Below the pieces are notes generated by a model that was given only the letters and a program-made list of their open reading frames with translations, did not search any database and was not told where the DNA came from. This document shows positions 50,488 to 59,605 of a DNA stretch of 64,000 nt, one piece after another. Source of the stretch: COE1 sp949066965. Lineage in GTDB: Bacteria > Bacillota > Clostridia > Lachnospirales > Lachnospiraceae. The stretch is taken from assembly GCA_949066965.1 (NCBI GenBank), contig CARTDA010000003.1, forward strand, positions 1 through 64,000. Direction: 5' to 3'. Every line of letters starts with the position of its first letter. Position 1 is the stretch's first letter. The translations under genes were made by a program, and so were the position numbers.

Positions 50488-50808
50488 TCAGCCCTGCCGG
50501 CTGGATTCGATTCTGCTGCCCTGCCATTTGAAAAAAGATTTTACATCATATCCCCCGGTGGCGTGAAGGACATCCTCAAGAATGGATATAACCAGCTCAA
50601 CTGCTTCGCCGTACCCGCTCGCAATACCAACAATATACGGCACATTCTTTTTTTTCTTATAATAATTCTGTTTCAGCATTCCACTGTGATATATTTCGAG
50701 CAAATCGTCATTGTTGGCAAGCGCAATAATGTAAACGAAAGGCTGCGGACGTCCGGTGCGCAGCTTCCACAATATTTTTCTGCGTTTTTTATCCAATGAC
50801 GGACTCAT
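50488..50808 (-). CDS. Conserved-looking protein of unknown function (106 aa)
   Basis: ATG 50808 with AGGA 8 nt upstream; the frame is open to 50832. Basic start (MSPSLDKKRRKILWKLRTGR) followed by a compact domain (FVYIIALANNDDLLEIYHSG, PYIVGIASGYGEAVELVISI). No membrane segment. It may belong to the DUF2953-GerW transcript, which begins 60 nt downstream. I recognise no family name. Confidence 0.65.
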   Translation of the reverse strand: MSPSLDKKRRKILWKLRTGRPQPFVYIIALANNDDLLEIYHSGMLKQNYYKKKKNVPYIVGIASGYGEAVELVISILEDVLHATGGYDVKSFFKWQGSRIESSRQG

Positions 50809-50925
50809 ATATAATTTCCTGCAAAAGCGCATAGTTTTTCCAGCTCCTAAATGTTAGATTGTATAATCATCAATTATTTTAACATAACATTGAAAATATT
50901 ACAAACTGAAATCGCCAGGCATCCG

Positions 50926-51080
50926 TGCACCACGTAACAGTTCAGCCTTCGGCTTCCCTGTTACGACCATCAAGCCATGCAAAACCACTTCGTGGTGGCT
51001 TGATGCATCTCAGCCACTGCGTTTTCTCACGGACTTTGCAGATTAGTGCAAAGTCCTGGGCTGAACAGTTACTGCACCAC
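50926..51080. repeat. MITE-like element, family 2 (copy B)
   Basis: Element 50934-51072 (139 bp) has terminal inverted repeats GTAACAGTTCAGCC (50934-50947) and GGCTGAACAGTTAC (51059-51072; one mismatch), flanked by direct TGCACCAC at 50926-50933 and 51073-51080. It contains the same CATCAAGCCATGCAAAACCA hairpin as the copy at 18562. It occupies the gap between the unknown gene and the NUDIX terminator. Confidence 0.8.
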
Positions 51081-51096
51081 ATCATATTCTGATAGA

Positions 51097-51125
51097 AAAG
51101 GAAGGTCAAAGACTGACCTTCCTTT
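51097..51125 (-). terminator. Terminator of the NUDIX gene
   Basis: AAAGGAAGGTC (51097-51107) pairs with GACCTTCCTTT (51115-51125), followed on the minus strand by TTTTC. It overlaps the last base of the stop codon. Confidence 0.75.
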
Positions 51126-51574
51126 CACTGACGCGGTTTTATCCATTGTTTATTTTTTCGGAGATTAAGGTACTCTTCATAAGCCTGCTCCAACATTTGT
51201 TTCTCATTCGAGAATTTGAGCAGATGATATGCCTCATGATATTTATAATATCCTGAATCAACAAAAAATTCTTCACGCTGTGGCTTGCTATAGTAACTAT
51301 CTGCCATCATCAAATACCAATGGACTTCTTTCTCCACAATATCCTGAGGTACATTAAAGGTATATTCACTTTTCCCAATATATTTCATGACAGTCGCCTT
51401 GACGCCTGATTCTTCAAAGACCTCACGCAGGGCAGTCTCTACATGTTTTTCCCCGCTCTCAACAGTACCCTTCGGAAGAACCCAGCCTTCATATCTGTTT
51501 TTGAAATTTTTGTATAAAAGTAATATTTTCCCCCTGAAAATGACTACGCCCCCACAGCTCGTAGCTTGAATCAT
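51125..51574 (-). CDS. NUDIX hydrolase
   Basis: 149 aa from ATG 51574 (GGGAGG upstream). A complete Nudix box, GTVESGEKHVETALREVFEE followed by SGV, gives the Mg-binding site. SCGGVVIFRGKILLLYK at the start and WYLMMADSYYSKP are in the style of diadenosine-polyphosphate hydrolases (MutT/Ap4A type). Substrate not predictable. Single gene near a CheY-like gene. Confidence 0.92.
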   Translation of the reverse strand: MIQATSCGGVVIFRGKILLLYKNFKNRYEGWVLPKGTVESGEKHVETALREVFEESGVKATVMKYIGKSEYTFNVPQDIVEKEVHWYLMMADSYYSKPQREEFFVDSGYYKYHEAYHLLKFSNEKQMLEQAYEEYLNLRKNKQWIKPRQ

Positions 51575-51604
51575 GGTGTCCCCTCCCATATGGTGCGTAA
51601 TATC

Positions 51605-51961
51605 CTATAGTATGCTTTCAATAATACTGATTATCTGGCTTGTTTCATATGGCTTTGTAACGAAATCCGCAGCGCCAAGCTTAATCGCATCAAGCATTTT
51701 CTTCTTCTGTCCAGACGCTGTTACCATTATTACCTTCGCCTCTTCATCGTATTCCTTTATTTTGACAAGCGTTTCCAGTCCGTCCATTACCGGCATGGTA
51801 ATGTCAAGCGTCACAAAATCCGGGTTCAGCTCACAATATTTATCGTAACCCTCCTGACCATTTTCTGCCTCGGCTATCACCTCATAACCATTTTGGACGA
51901 GAATACTACGAAGCATATATCTGGATGTTTTGGAATCATCAACTATCATAACAGTACTCAT
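51605..51961 (-). CDS. CheY-like single-domain response regulator
   Basis: 118 aa receiver domain: acidic pocket MIVDDSK, phosphorylation Asp in FVTLDITMPVMDG, Thr/Ser in VMVTASG and Lys in DFVTKPY. No output domain. It follows the CheX-like gene by 55 nt, so the two form a signalling pair in which the CheX-like protein would dephosphorylate it. Confidence 0.95.
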   Translation of the reverse strand: MSTVMIVDDSKTSRYMLRSILVQNGYEVIAEAENGQEGYDKYCELNPDFVTLDITMPVMDGLETLVKIKEYDEEAKVIMVTASGQKKKMLDAIKLGAADFVTKPYETSQIISIIESIL

Positions 51962-52016
51962 ATTTTAATCTCCTTATATCAATCCTTTTTAATCCTTATA
52001 AGCATACTGTATTTTG

Positions 52017-52889
52017 TTACTCGTATACCTCTAAGACTGCCCTGAAACTGCTGCCATTGGCATGGATTGGAATGACATACAATTTCTCATTGCTGATAAA
52101 TGGTCCATCCAGCGCATATTCGGGCGCATTCATGTCAACAGACACATCATCATAGCTCAGATTGGTGGCAAACAGTCCATTTATGCAGTTGATAAACTCA
52201 CCGACATTGTCCAGGGCATCTTCATTGACTGCTTCATATGTATCTCCGGTAAAATAATTCGCAATGGCAAGCAGGCCGTTGCCTGGTGCACTTATGTATA
52301 CCCGAATGTGCAGGTCGCCGGCAATTGTCTGGCAGGCATATTTGTCAAGCTGAAGGGAATGGGCTGTATATGCCTTGTCCAAATACGCATCGCAATCAAT
52401 CAGACGACGTATGGTTCGAATCATTGTCAGCACAAATTCCTTCAGACGGTTTGCCTTTAAAGGAACAAAGATATTGACACACTGTTCAAGGTCATCATGG
52501 ATCAGTGAACTAAGCTGCGCATCACTAAATTCCCCGTTTTGCTGGAACTCATCCAAAAGAGGGTTAACCTGCTCCATGCCAAGCACATTTGCATTTAAAA
52601 GCTCCTGGACAAATTTCATAAATGCATTGGACTGATATGTCAATATCTCGTCCAATTTCTCATCTGTAAGATATCCGGCATCAATCGCCGTCTCACCAAA
52701 ACGCTCAGCGCTTTTATCTATTTGTTTTAAAAGTTCCTGTGCCGTCGCTGATGAAATAACTTTATTGATAACTGCGATTGTTTCTACTTCAGCCTTTAAA
52801 TCTTTCGGGACAGGGAGCAAATCATCCAGCTGCTCCTGTTTTAACAGCTGTTTTTCCACTAAATAATTACCGAATAAGCGATTAAGCAT
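52017..52889 (-). CDS. CheX-like protein with N-terminal helical domain
   Basis: 290 aa from ATG 52889 (GGAGG 8 nt upstream). Residues about 1-130 are helical (LFGNYLVEKQLLKQEQLDDL, AGYLTDEKLDEILTYQSNAF), resembling tandem 'general secretory/GspE-N-like' two-component partner folds. The C-terminal 150 residues look like a CheX phosphatase (FTGDTYEAVNEDALDNVGEF, INCINGLFATNLSYDDV, with the E-x-x-N pair). It probably acts on the CheY-like protein next door. No chemoreceptor or CheA gene is in the window. Confidence 0.7.
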   Translation of the reverse strand: MLNRLFGNYLVEKQLLKQEQLDDLLPVPKDLKAEVETIAVINKVISSATAQELLKQIDKSAERFGETAIDAGYLTDEKLDEILTYQSNAFMKFVQELLNANVLGMEQVNPLLDEFQQNGEFSDAQLSSLIHDDLEQCVNIFVPLKANRLKEFVLTMIRTIRRLIDCDAYLDKAYTAHSLQLDKYACQTIAGDLHIRVYISAPGNGLLAIANYFTGDTYEAVNEDALDNVGEFINCINGLFATNLSYDDVSVDMNAPEYALDGPFISNEKLYVIPIHANGSSFRAVLEVYE

Positions 52890-53015
52890 TTTTCGACCTC
52901 CTTCTGTGTTGAAGTAAGTAATTTGACAATGCACAAATTACACCTAATAATAATATACACCTTTTTACAAAAAAATACAAAGAAATCTTATATTTTTTAT
53001 ATAAAAATAAATAAT

Positions 53016-55811
53016 TTATGAATTTTCGCCGTAATATTGATCCAGTATTCTTCTTGCCACCGGCACGGCATACTCTCCGCCCGAACCAGCGCCTTCCATA
53101 ATTACCGTAATCTGAAGCGGATTTTCCGTGTCATATGTGTAACCTGTAAACCATGCATGTGAATCGGAGGATGAATTATATTCTGCGGAGCCTGTTTTTC
53201 CGGCGGCACTGTATGATGAACTATTGAGGCGGGTACCTGTCCCCTCGCCCACCACGGATGACATCATGTCCTGCAAAATATCGGCTTCCTCACCTGTAAT
53301 GAGCTGCCCCAATGATACCGGTGCATAATTCTTGATGACATCTCCGTCCGCATTTTCAACCCGCTCAATCATATAAGGCGCCATCATTTCCCCATGGTTG
53401 GCTATCATGGCTGTAATCATTGCAAGCTGAATCGGGGTCATCTGAGTCTCCCCCTGCCCGATGGCAGTCTGAATCATGGCATTGTCATAAGCCTGTATTT
53501 TATCAGAAATGCGGCTCGTTTTAACAGGGAAGTCTACAGGGAGTTCCCTGTTAAAGTATAAAGTCCGTAACGTTTCCGCAAATTTTCCCCTGTCGATGGA
53601 CATGCCAATATTTGCAAATGAGGCATTGCAGGATTTTGCAAAAGCTTTTTTTAAGTCGACATTTCCGTGATGTATTCCATGAAAACATTGAATCGAATTA
53701 TCGCCGTTTGTATACCTGCCATTGCATTGAAACTGATACTCCTGGAAGCTTTCCGGATTTTCTTTTATATATTCCAGCGCGGTAAGGATTTTAAAGGTCG
53801 AGCCTGGCGGGTATAAACCTTGTGTAGCCCTGTTGAGCAGGACAGAGCTTGTGTCATCGGCGACAATGCTGTCCCAGATATTACCGATTGCATTGGGGTC
53901 AAAGTCAGGCTTCGACACCATGGCAAGAATTTTTCCGGAGGATGGTTCCGTGACAATAACGGTTCCATCATATACGCCGAGTGCATCATACGCAATCTTC
54001 TGAAGGTCTGCGTCAAAGGTTGTTACGACCGTATTTCCCATGTGCTTTTTGTCTGCGAGGTCATTGGCAAGCTTGTTGTCCAGGGATATGTTGGATGAAA
54101 CCAGATACATATTTGCACTCTGTTCAACCCCCATCCTTCCATGGGAAGCATAGCCTATGGCGTGGGAAAAAACATTACCAAACGGATAAAACCGTTCTTC
54201 CGTGTCAGCCAGTGTGGTCGCAAGCACCTGTCCGTCCGCAGACAGGATATCGCCGCGTATCGTCCGTTCCGCAATGATATCCTGCCGTTTTACATTATAG
54301 GAATTGTTAATGACCTGCGAGCTGTCATAGTGGACAAAGTGGATAAGATACCCACTGATGGCGGCAAATAACACGACAAATACGCCTGCGATAACATTCA
54401 TATGAAGCTTTGGTATGTGCTCAAGTGCATAACGATAATAGACATTGCCGCAGTCACCGCCTCCATATGAGGCATCATTCTCATCATATGCATTTTCACT
54501 ATACAAATCGTTGTTGATATAAAATCCCTGGATAACCGAAAACATAATCAGGGACGCAAGCACCGAGCTTCCGCCGTAGCTAATCAGCGGCAGCGTCACC
54601 CCCGTAAGCGGTATGAACTTACTATTTCCCCCTATGGTCAGGAAAAGTTGTACAATATAAATGATTCCAAGCCCGAATGATGCATATTTCATAAAAGAAT
54701 CATTGCAGGAATGTGCCACGCGGACAATTTCCAGAAACAAATTGACACAGACTGCAATCAGGCAAATGCCAAATATCACGCCAAATTCTTCACAGATTGC
54801 CGAAAATATGAAATCCTGCTCAACGTAGGGAATGGAGCCCGGGGTACCCGCATCAATCCCCATGCCAAACCAGCCGCCCGTTCCGATGCCAAACAAAGAC
54901 TGGGCAATCTGATAGCCGGTGGCATTGATATCATTCCACGGATTCAGCCATGCCGCAACGCGCACACGCACATGGGCAAACATAAAATAAGAAGCATATG
55001 CCGCCGCTGCCCCGCCCGCCAGTCCCAGTATCAGGTACTTTAGTTTGTGTGTGGCAATATATAAAAGTATGATATATGTGACAAAATAAATAAGGGCGCT
55101 GCCCAAATCCTTTGACGAGACCAGAAACAGTACATGGACTGCCGCCAATACTGCCGAAAGAAGGATATGGCTGAACTTTTCCGCCCTTACGAGGCATGCC
55201 GCGATAAACAGCACATATAGTATTTTGACGAACTCAGACGGCTGGAACGATATTCCCATAATGGAAAATGACAGCTTTGAGCCATTTGTGATGCTGCCGC
55301 TTATCAGTACCGCCCCAAGTATCAGTATCCCTGCCGCCGCAAAAATCAGATAACAGTTCTTCAGCATCCTGATATATTTCATAAATGCAGGTATCACGAG
55401 CGCGACAACAAGCGAGACTGCTATGATTGTAAACTGACGGATGGAGCGCGTAATCGACAGCCTGGTCAATATTACAAAGCTTATGGACAAAAGGAGTGCA
55501 ATGTGATTCTGTATGAGCCGGTCTGCCCTTGGATAAATGACGCGCATCAGCACCAGGAACGCAAACACTGTTATCACCTGAAACAGGGGCAGGAAAAGAT
55601 ATGTAAAGTCCCTCCTTGAGGACAACAGAACCAGACTTCCTGTCATATGATTGATAAAAATCATAAAGTACTGGAAAACAAAAACAAAATTTTTCCGTTC
55701 CCTGTCGTCACGCCCCAGAACAATATAGCTGATTACTGTATACAACAAAATATTGACTGCCAGAATATATTTTGATAATTCAATTACTGCCTTAAGCATT
55801 CCAATAACCAT
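53016..55811 (-). CDS. SEDS glycosyltransferase-class B PBP fusion (FtsW/RodA + transpeptidase)
   Basis: 931 aa in one uninterrupted frame. Residues about 1-450 are a ten-span SEDS protein (FtsW/RodA/SpoVE) with FQPSEFVKILYVLFIAACLV and the GGNSKFIPLTGVTLPLISYG signature. A further span (about 480-500, NVIAGVFVVLFAAISGYLIH) leads to a class B transpeptidase with catalytic Ser671 (STFK), SCN at 727 and KTG at 872. SEDS proteins polymerise glycan and PBPs crosslink it; they normally pair as separate proteins. Here both are in one chain. It may serve elongation, division or sporulation. It lies next to a U32 peptidase and CheX-like gene with no other cell-wall genes. Confidence 0.93.
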   Translation of the reverse strand: MVIGMLKAVIELSKYILAVNILLYTVISYIVLGRDDRERKNFVFVFQYFMIFINHMTGSLVLLSSRRDFTYLFLPLFQVITVFAFLVLMRVIYPRADRLIQNHIALLLSISFVILTRLSITRSIRQFTIIAVSLVVALVIPAFMKYIRMLKNCYLIFAAAGILILGAVLISGSITNGSKLSFSIMGISFQPSEFVKILYVLFIAACLVRAEKFSHILLSAVLAAVHVLFLVSSKDLGSALIYFVTYIILLYIATHKLKYLILGLAGGAAAAYASYFMFAHVRVRVAAWLNPWNDINATGYQIAQSLFGIGTGGWFGMGIDAGTPGSIPYVEQDFIFSAICEEFGVIFGICLIAVCVNLFLEIVRVAHSCNDSFMKYASFGLGIIYIVQLFLTIGGNSKFIPLTGVTLPLISYGGSSVLASLIMFSVIQGFYINNDLYSENAYDENDASYGGGDCGNVYYRYALEHIPKLHMNVIAGVFVVLFAAISGYLIHFVHYDSSQVINNSYNVKRQDIIAERTIRGDILSADGQVLATTLADTEERFYPFGNVFSHAIGYASHGRMGVEQSANMYLVSSNISLDNKLANDLADKKHMGNTVVTTFDADLQKIAYDALGVYDGTVIVTEPSSGKILAMVSKPDFDPNAIGNIWDSIVADDTSSVLLNRATQGLYPPGSTFKILTALEYIKENPESFQEYQFQCNGRYTNGDNSIQCFHGIHHGNVDLKKAFAKSCNASFANIGMSIDRGKFAETLRTLYFNRELPVDFPVKTSRISDKIQAYDNAMIQTAIGQGETQMTPIQLAMITAMIANHGEMMAPYMIERVENADGDVIKNYAPVSLGQLITGEEADILQDMMSSVVGEGTGTRLNSSSYSAAGKTGSAEYNSSSDSHAWFTGYTYDTENPLQITVIMEGAGSGGEYAVPVARRILDQYYGENS

Positions 55812-55823
55812 GCCTTTCCTGAG

Positions 55824-57998
55824 CTATTCCACTCCACGTTTGTAATGTCCATTCGTAAATTCCTTCAACGGAAAATCATATACCATATCCGGCTTCCTGT
55901 CCTCAATAAGTCCCAGATAAAATGCTATGACTGCCTTTGTCTGTTCCTTGTCTTCAATAGAGAAATCAAGCCGGAGCACATTATAATTTTTCTCCAGAAT
56001 ACTGTCAAGCTGCCCATGAAGCGACAATGGAACCGTATTATAAAGCGTATTATAACAATGGATGCAGTTCTGCCTGACAGCGAAAACATTTTTATACCGG
56101 TCTGTCAAACGATATATATTATTTTCATTTTCCTTATCATTTATACAATGATCCAATGTCTTTCTCACACAGTTTGCCGTATACATCAGTGGCAGGAAGC
56201 CATACAGCACAAACTGGATACCGCAGTCTGCCCGCAGCATCCCCAGCTCCTTCCTGTTGAGCTCAACAGGAAGCGTTACCCCGTCAAGCCGCCGAGACAA
56301 AAAGTCCAGTGCGGCATTGTTCCATGCATAGATGGTGTAATCAGAATATACTGCTCCCATATATCCAATCTCAGTCAGCCATTCCAGTTCCTCAAGGTTC
56401 CTTGCCAGAACACCGGAAACCTGACCGTTTTTCAAAAGCCTTTCATATATGGGCAGATATTTCCGGCTTCTTTTTCTGAATATATGGGGCATCACAAGAA
56501 TATATTCTTTTTCCGGCAGCAGCAGCCTGTCAGACGCATTTCCTGACATAAAAATATCCGCATTGACATATATCTGCTGAATTTCAGGAAAATCGTTTGC
56601 TGCCAGCAGCTGTTCGACCGTTGTGGTCAATACGCACAGGACGTTGACCTTTATAGTCAGGCCGGCTGTTTTTGTTCGCGCGGCTTCTTGAATATCATGT
56701 TTCCCGGAAACTGGCATTTCGTCCAGGCGGCATAGTTCATCCGCAAGCCTTGTACACGCCGTCCGGCGCAATTCATTCAGCGCCTTTATGGGCATAAACG
56801 AGTCACAGTCGGTATCGATGGTCAGGTCGGACAGTTCAAAACAGGTATCTCCCATCTTATTGAACCGTTTTGCAATTTCGCTTTCATCAAGGGGGCTGTT
56901 CAGGGCGCGATTCACCAGCTCCCCCGTCACAGTCACAGTCGCTCCATCACAGGAAAGCGTCAGCAGAGCATGTTCCCCCGCATGTATATAAACATACCCT
57001 GTCACTGGCAGTACTATATTTTTGGAAATATATTGTTCCCGAATCGTTTTGAGAACCTCCTGCGAACTTCCCATGTACCCTGGTTTCCTGAGTGTCACCA
57101 TGGATTTATCATTATATTTCTGATAATATCCGGCGCAGATATCTGAGCGTATATACAGTTCCCGCATCAGCTGCTCGTCCTTTGCAGCGACCTTATATGG
57201 CTTGTCGGGATGTTCCAGATAACAGTCAATATATTTGCGGTACATTGCGGTGACGCCGGCAACATATTCGGGACTTTTCATGCGTCCCTCAATCTTAAAG
57301 GAATCAATCCCTGTCTCTATCAGCTCCGGCAAAATGGACAGGGTATACATATCCTTAAGGCTGAGCGGGTATAACGTCCTGCCGTTAGTAGTGTACGGCA
57401 GGCGGCACGGCCCGGCACAGCGTCCGCGATTACCGCTCCGCCCGCCCAGTATGGAACTAAACAGGCACTGTCCGGAATACGCGTAACACATGGCACCGTG
57501 GACAAAGCATTCTACCTCAATATTTGTCTTGTCCTTGATCTCCTTTATTTCATCTAGCGACAGCTCCCTTGCCGGAACAATCCGGCATACACCGAGCTTC
57601 TTCATGTATGCTGCCCCATAAATACCAGTGATGGTCATCTGGGTGCTGGCATGGAGCGCAAGGTCTGGAAAGTGGCTGCGCAGGCATTCCAGGACGCCGA
57701 TATCCTGTACAATTACGCCGTCCAGCCCTGCCTGATATAAGGGCTGGATATAGGGCACAAGATTTGCAAGTTCATTTTCTTTTACAAGTGTATTCACCGT
57801 CAGATATATTTTTCGTCGAAACATATGTGCAATACGCAGTGCATCCAAAATTTCCGCAGTAGAGAAGTTGCCTGCATATGCCCGGGCACCGTATTGTTCC
57901 CCGCCGAGGTAGACTGCGTCGGCGCCTGCGTTGACCGCAGCCCGAAAACAGGAAAAATTACCTGCCGGCGCCAGTAATTCAACTTTTTGTTTCCTCAT
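55824..57998 (-). CDS. U32 family peptidase with C-terminal DUF3656-like region
   Basis: 724 aa. ELLAPAGNFSCFRAAVNAGADAVYLGG and IEVECFVHGAMCYAYSGQCLFSS with the Cys-rich GNRGRCAGPCR are the U32 signature; the DUF3656-type C-terminus begins about residue 380. U32 proteins of this kind act in tRNA or ubiquinone hydroxylation in other bacteria; in Clostridia the role is unknown. The C-terminal Cys pairs (RQNCIHCYN) suggest a further metal site. It lies 13 nt upstream of the SEDS-PBP gene. Confidence 0.92.
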   Translation of the reverse strand: MRKQKVELLAPAGNFSCFRAAVNAGADAVYLGGEQYGARAYAGNFSTAEILDALRIAHMFRRKIYLTVNTLVKENELANLVPYIQPLYQAGLDGVIVQDIGVLECLRSHFPDLALHASTQMTITGIYGAAYMKKLGVCRIVPARELSLDEIKEIKDKTNIEVECFVHGAMCYAYSGQCLFSSILGGRSGNRGRCAGPCRLPYTTNGRTLYPLSLKDMYTLSILPELIETGIDSFKIEGRMKSPEYVAGVTAMYRKYIDCYLEHPDKPYKVAAKDEQLMRELYIRSDICAGYYQKYNDKSMVTLRKPGYMGSSQEVLKTIREQYISKNIVLPVTGYVYIHAGEHALLTLSCDGATVTVTGELVNRALNSPLDESEIAKRFNKMGDTCFELSDLTIDTDCDSFMPIKALNELRRTACTRLADELCRLDEMPVSGKHDIQEAARTKTAGLTIKVNVLCVLTTTVEQLLAANDFPEIQQIYVNADIFMSGNASDRLLLPEKEYILVMPHIFRKRSRKYLPIYERLLKNGQVSGVLARNLEELEWLTEIGYMGAVYSDYTIYAWNNAALDFLSRRLDGVTLPVELNRKELGMLRADCGIQFVLYGFLPLMYTANCVRKTLDHCINDKENENNIYRLTDRYKNVFAVRQNCIHCYNTLYNTVPLSLHGQLDSILEKNYNVLRLDFSIEDKEQTKAVIAFYLGLIEDRKPDMVYDFPLKEFTNGHYKRGVE

Positions 57999-58022
57999 AA
58001 ATCCTCCAGCCCCACAATAATA

Positions 58023-58056
58023 TGAGCAATCAAGGCAGTCAGTGCCTGATTGCTCA
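58023..58056 (-). terminator. Hairpin after zapA
   Basis: TGAGCAATCA (58023-58032) and TGATTGCTCA (58047-58056) pair, with an inner GGCA/TGCC stem. The T tract is weak on the minus strand (CATATTATTG), so termination is likely but not certain. Confidence 0.5.
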
Positions 58057-58076
58057 GCTTTCGTACATCAGGGAAC

Positions 58077-58499
58077 TCATCCCCCCTGCTCGTTTTTCTG
58101 GTATTCTTTAAGTTCTGTCTCAAGACGGACAATCTGTTTCGAATTTTCGTTTATCGTCTCATTTGCCTCTTTGAGGGACTTTGACGTATTGTCAAGCTTT
58201 ATCTGTGTCGCAATCAGCTCATGCTTTAAGTCATACAGTTCATTTTCTTTTGCTTTCAGATCCTGCTCAAGAAGCTCTATCTGTTTTTTTGCCTTAAAAA
58301 AATCATCCGCAATATTCAGCTGGATAAGCATATTCTGTTTATCGGCAGACTGTCTCTTAAAGCTGTCCATCTTGGTATATTCATTGACCTTGTTGTTGAT
58401 ATATGATGCCACTTTCTGCAAATACTCAGCGCTTTCGTTTCCGCTGACAGTCAGCACCTTTCCTCCAATAATCACTTCTGTATCTGTTTTGGCAGACAT
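58077..58499 (-). CDS. zapA: Cell division protein ZapA
   Basis: 140 aa. N-terminal ZapA domain (TDTEVIIGGKVLTVSGNESA, EYLQKVASYINNKVNEYTKM) followed by a long coiled coil (LLEQDLKAKENELYDLKHEL, ETINENSKQIVRLETELKEY). ZapA bundles FtsZ at the division site. Clostridial ZapA proteins have this longer coiled coil. It is downstream of ruvB and upstream of the U32 gene, a common order in Lachnospiraceae. Confidence 0.92.
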   Translation of the reverse strand: MSAKTDTEVIIGGKVLTVSGNESAEYLQKVASYINNKVNEYTKMDSFKRQSADKQNMLIQLNIADDFFKAKKQIELLEQDLKAKENELYDLKHELIATQIKLDNTSKSLKEANETINENSKQIVRLETELKEYQKNEQGG

Positions 58500-58591
58500 A
58501 TTCGTGCCCCCTTCTCAATCGGTAACTGCCCGGCAAGTTGTATTACAGGGCAGCATGTTTACTCGTACACTTTATCTTATATTATATCAGA

Positions 58592-59590
58592 CTACCCCGG
58601 CATTTCAAGTCCCAAATGACGATATGAGAGTTCCGACACGACCCTTCCGCGCTGTGTACGTACAATAAACCCGTTTTTTATCAGAAAAGGTTCATACACA
58701 TCCTCGACAGTGCCACTGTCCTCCCCGATTGTGGCAGATAACGTCTCAATCCCCACAGGCCCTCCGTTAAATTTTTCAATCATGGTCAGAAGAATCATCC
58801 GGTCTGTCTGGTCAAGCCCGCGCTTGTCCACATCAAGCATATCCAGTGCGGTATTGGCAACCTCGAGCGTTATCTCACCATCATACTTTACCTGTGCAAA
58901 ATCCCGCACCCTTTTTAGTATGCGGTTTGCAAGCCTTGGGGTTCCACGGCTCCTTCTCGCAAGCTCCATCGCCCCCTGGTCATCAATCTGCACATTTAAA
59001 ATACGTGCCGAATGCTGGATAATCAGCTTCAGCTCATCAACGGAGTAAAACTCAAGGTGCTGTATGACCCCAAATCTGTCCCGGAGCGGGGCGGACAGAA
59101 GCCCTGCACGTGTGGTCGCCCCTATCAGCGTAAATTTTGGCAGGTCAAGCCTGATCGATTTTGCAGTGGTTCCTTTTCCAATCATGACATCAATCGCGAA
59201 ATCTTCCATGGCGGGATAAAGCACCTCCTCCACCTGTCTGTTGAGACGGTGAATTTCATCCACAAACAAAATATCCCCCTCCTGAAGTCCGTTCAGGACA
59301 GCTGCCATGTCCCCCGGCCTTTCAATTGCAGGCCCGCTTGTCACTTTGATATGTACACCCATCTCATTTGCAATAATGCCCGCAAGGGTTGTTTTTCCAA
59401 GCCCCGGAGGCCCATAAAACAGAACATGGTCAAGTGAATCATTCCTCTGCTTTGCGGCTTCTATATAAATATGCATGATTTCCTTTATCTTTTTTTGACC
59501 GATATAGTCTTTCAAATACTGCGGGCGCAGGCTTCCTTCCAGCTTCACGTCCTCATCCAAAAGCTTTGTCTCAATTACCCTGGCTGCCAT
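58592..59590 (-). CDS. ruvB: Holliday junction branch migration ATPase RuvB
   Basis: 332 aa. LRPQYLKDYIGQ at the start, Walker A FYGPPGLGKTTLA, Walker B DEIHRLNRQ, sensor GATTRAGLLSAPLRDRFG and a winged-helix end. It drives migration with RuvA upstream; junctions are then cut by RecU (25987-26520). Confidence 0.98.
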   Translation of the reverse strand: MAARVIETKLLDEDVKLEGSLRPQYLKDYIGQKKIKEIMHIYIEAAKQRNDSLDHVLFYGPPGLGKTTLAGIIANEMGVHIKVTSGPAIERPGDMAAVLNGLQEGDILFVDEIHRLNRQVEEVLYPAMEDFAIDVMIGKGTTAKSIRLDLPKFTLIGATTRAGLLSAPLRDRFGVIQHLEFYSVDELKLIIQHSARILNVQIDDQGAMELARRSRGTPRLANRILKRVRDFAQVKYDGEITLEVANTALDMLDVDKRGLDQTDRMILLTMIEKFNGGPVGIETLSATIGEDSGTVEDVYEPFLIKNGFIVRTQRGRVVSELSYRHLGLEMPG

Positions 59591-59605
59591 AATGTCCCCC
59601 TGAAA

